From contig JAVKLI010000057.1 in NCBI GenBank assembly GCA_031539425.1, positions 1-15,680 on the forward strand: a stretch of DNA of 15,680 nucleotides, in the 5' to 3' direction. The DNA is from UBA4416 sp031539425 (GTDB taxonomy: Bacteria > Bacteroidota > Bacteroidia > B-17B0 > Aurantibacillaceae). Made by a program: the position numbers and the translations under genes. The notes beneath the pieces are model-generated. The model made no database searches. It was not told the origin of the DNA and worked only from the letters and a program-made list of their open reading frames with translations. The stretch's first letter is position 1. Each line of letters starts with the position of its first letter. Below are positions 15,621-15,680 of this stretch, piece after piece.

Positions 15621-15680
15621 ATGGAACAAAATACAGCGATACAGCGATACAGCGATACAGCGATACAGCGATACAGCGAT
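15621..15680 (+). CDS. Start of an unrecognised reading frame containing octapeptide repeats (partial)
   Basis: An ATG at 15621 is followed by Glu-Gln-Asn and then the repeat TAIQRYSD twice, up to the window end. The residues come entirely from an 8-bp DNA repeat, which is open in all three frames. Openness is therefore no evidence of coding; only the ATG placement, AT-rich upstream sequence and the weak promoter-like words support a gene. No family is recognised and no function can be suggested. If real, the gene could be phase-variable by gain or loss of repeat units. Confidence 0.25.
   Translation, partial: MEQNTAIQRYSDTAIQRYSD
15633..15680 (+). repeat. 8-bp tandem repeat ACAGCGAT, six copies, reaching the window edge
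   Basis: Six perfect head-to-tail copies of ACAGCGAT fill 15633-15680, preceded by a matching AT at 15631-15632. The array continues off the window, so its full copy number is unknown. There are no spacers, which excludes CRISPR. The absence of any divergence between copies indicates recent expansion by slippage, or an assembly edge effect. Confidence 0.97.

Noticed and set aside
15633..15680. CRISPR array
   Set aside because: The units are 8 bp, contiguous and identical with no spacers, and no cas genes are present.

Overview
The window is AT-rich chromosomal DNA that looks like a member of the Bacteroidota. The evidence is the RecQ with a C-terminal helix-turn-helix tail, the CcmE with a Cys-type haem motif, the eukaryote-like stand-alone proline dehydrogenase, the near absence of Shine-Dalgarno sequences, and several matches to the TAnnTTTG -7 promoter element of this phylum. 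Almost everything is core metabolism. I see no rRNA, tRNA, transposase, phage gene or CRISPR array, and base composition looks even across the genes.

Layout. (1) 199-2776, + strand: a cationic-amino-acid-type APC permease whose last codons overlap a secreted trinuclear-zinc enzyme of the S1/P1 nuclease / phospholipase C superfamily. (2) 3023-5516, - strand: leucyl aminopeptidase (M17) followed 7 bp later by pdxA, one of the two key enzymes of the DXP-dependent vitamin B6 route. (3) 5517-5998: a 482-bp gap with a promoter-like box for the aminopeptidase and two adjacent small inverted repeats. (4) 5999-8212, - strand: recQ helicase. (5) 8416-9630, - strand: proline dehydrogenase, divergent from (6) 9730-12705, + strand: ccmE-ccmF, the haem chaperone and haem lyase of system I cytochrome c maturation. 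(7) 12742-15353, - strand: the tight run ilvE-purS-metK (branched-chain aminotransferase, FGAM synthase small subunit, SAM synthetase). (8) 15354-15680: upstream region of ilvE, then a short + strand reading frame that runs into an 8-bp tandem repeat cut by the window edge.

The genes serve amino-acid import and turnover (permease, aminopeptidase, proline oxidation, branched-chain transamination), cofactor supply (PLP, SAM), respiration (proline electrons into the quinone pool; c-type cytochromes) and DNA repair (RecQ). The best-defined regulatory element is a perfect bidirectional terminator between the convergent ccmF and metK genes, which contains the end of ccmF in its stem. The least conventional item is the 8-bp repeat at the right edge. 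It begins four codons after an ATG and is open in every frame, so a change in copy number would shift the reading frame. No clearly new multi-gene system is visible.
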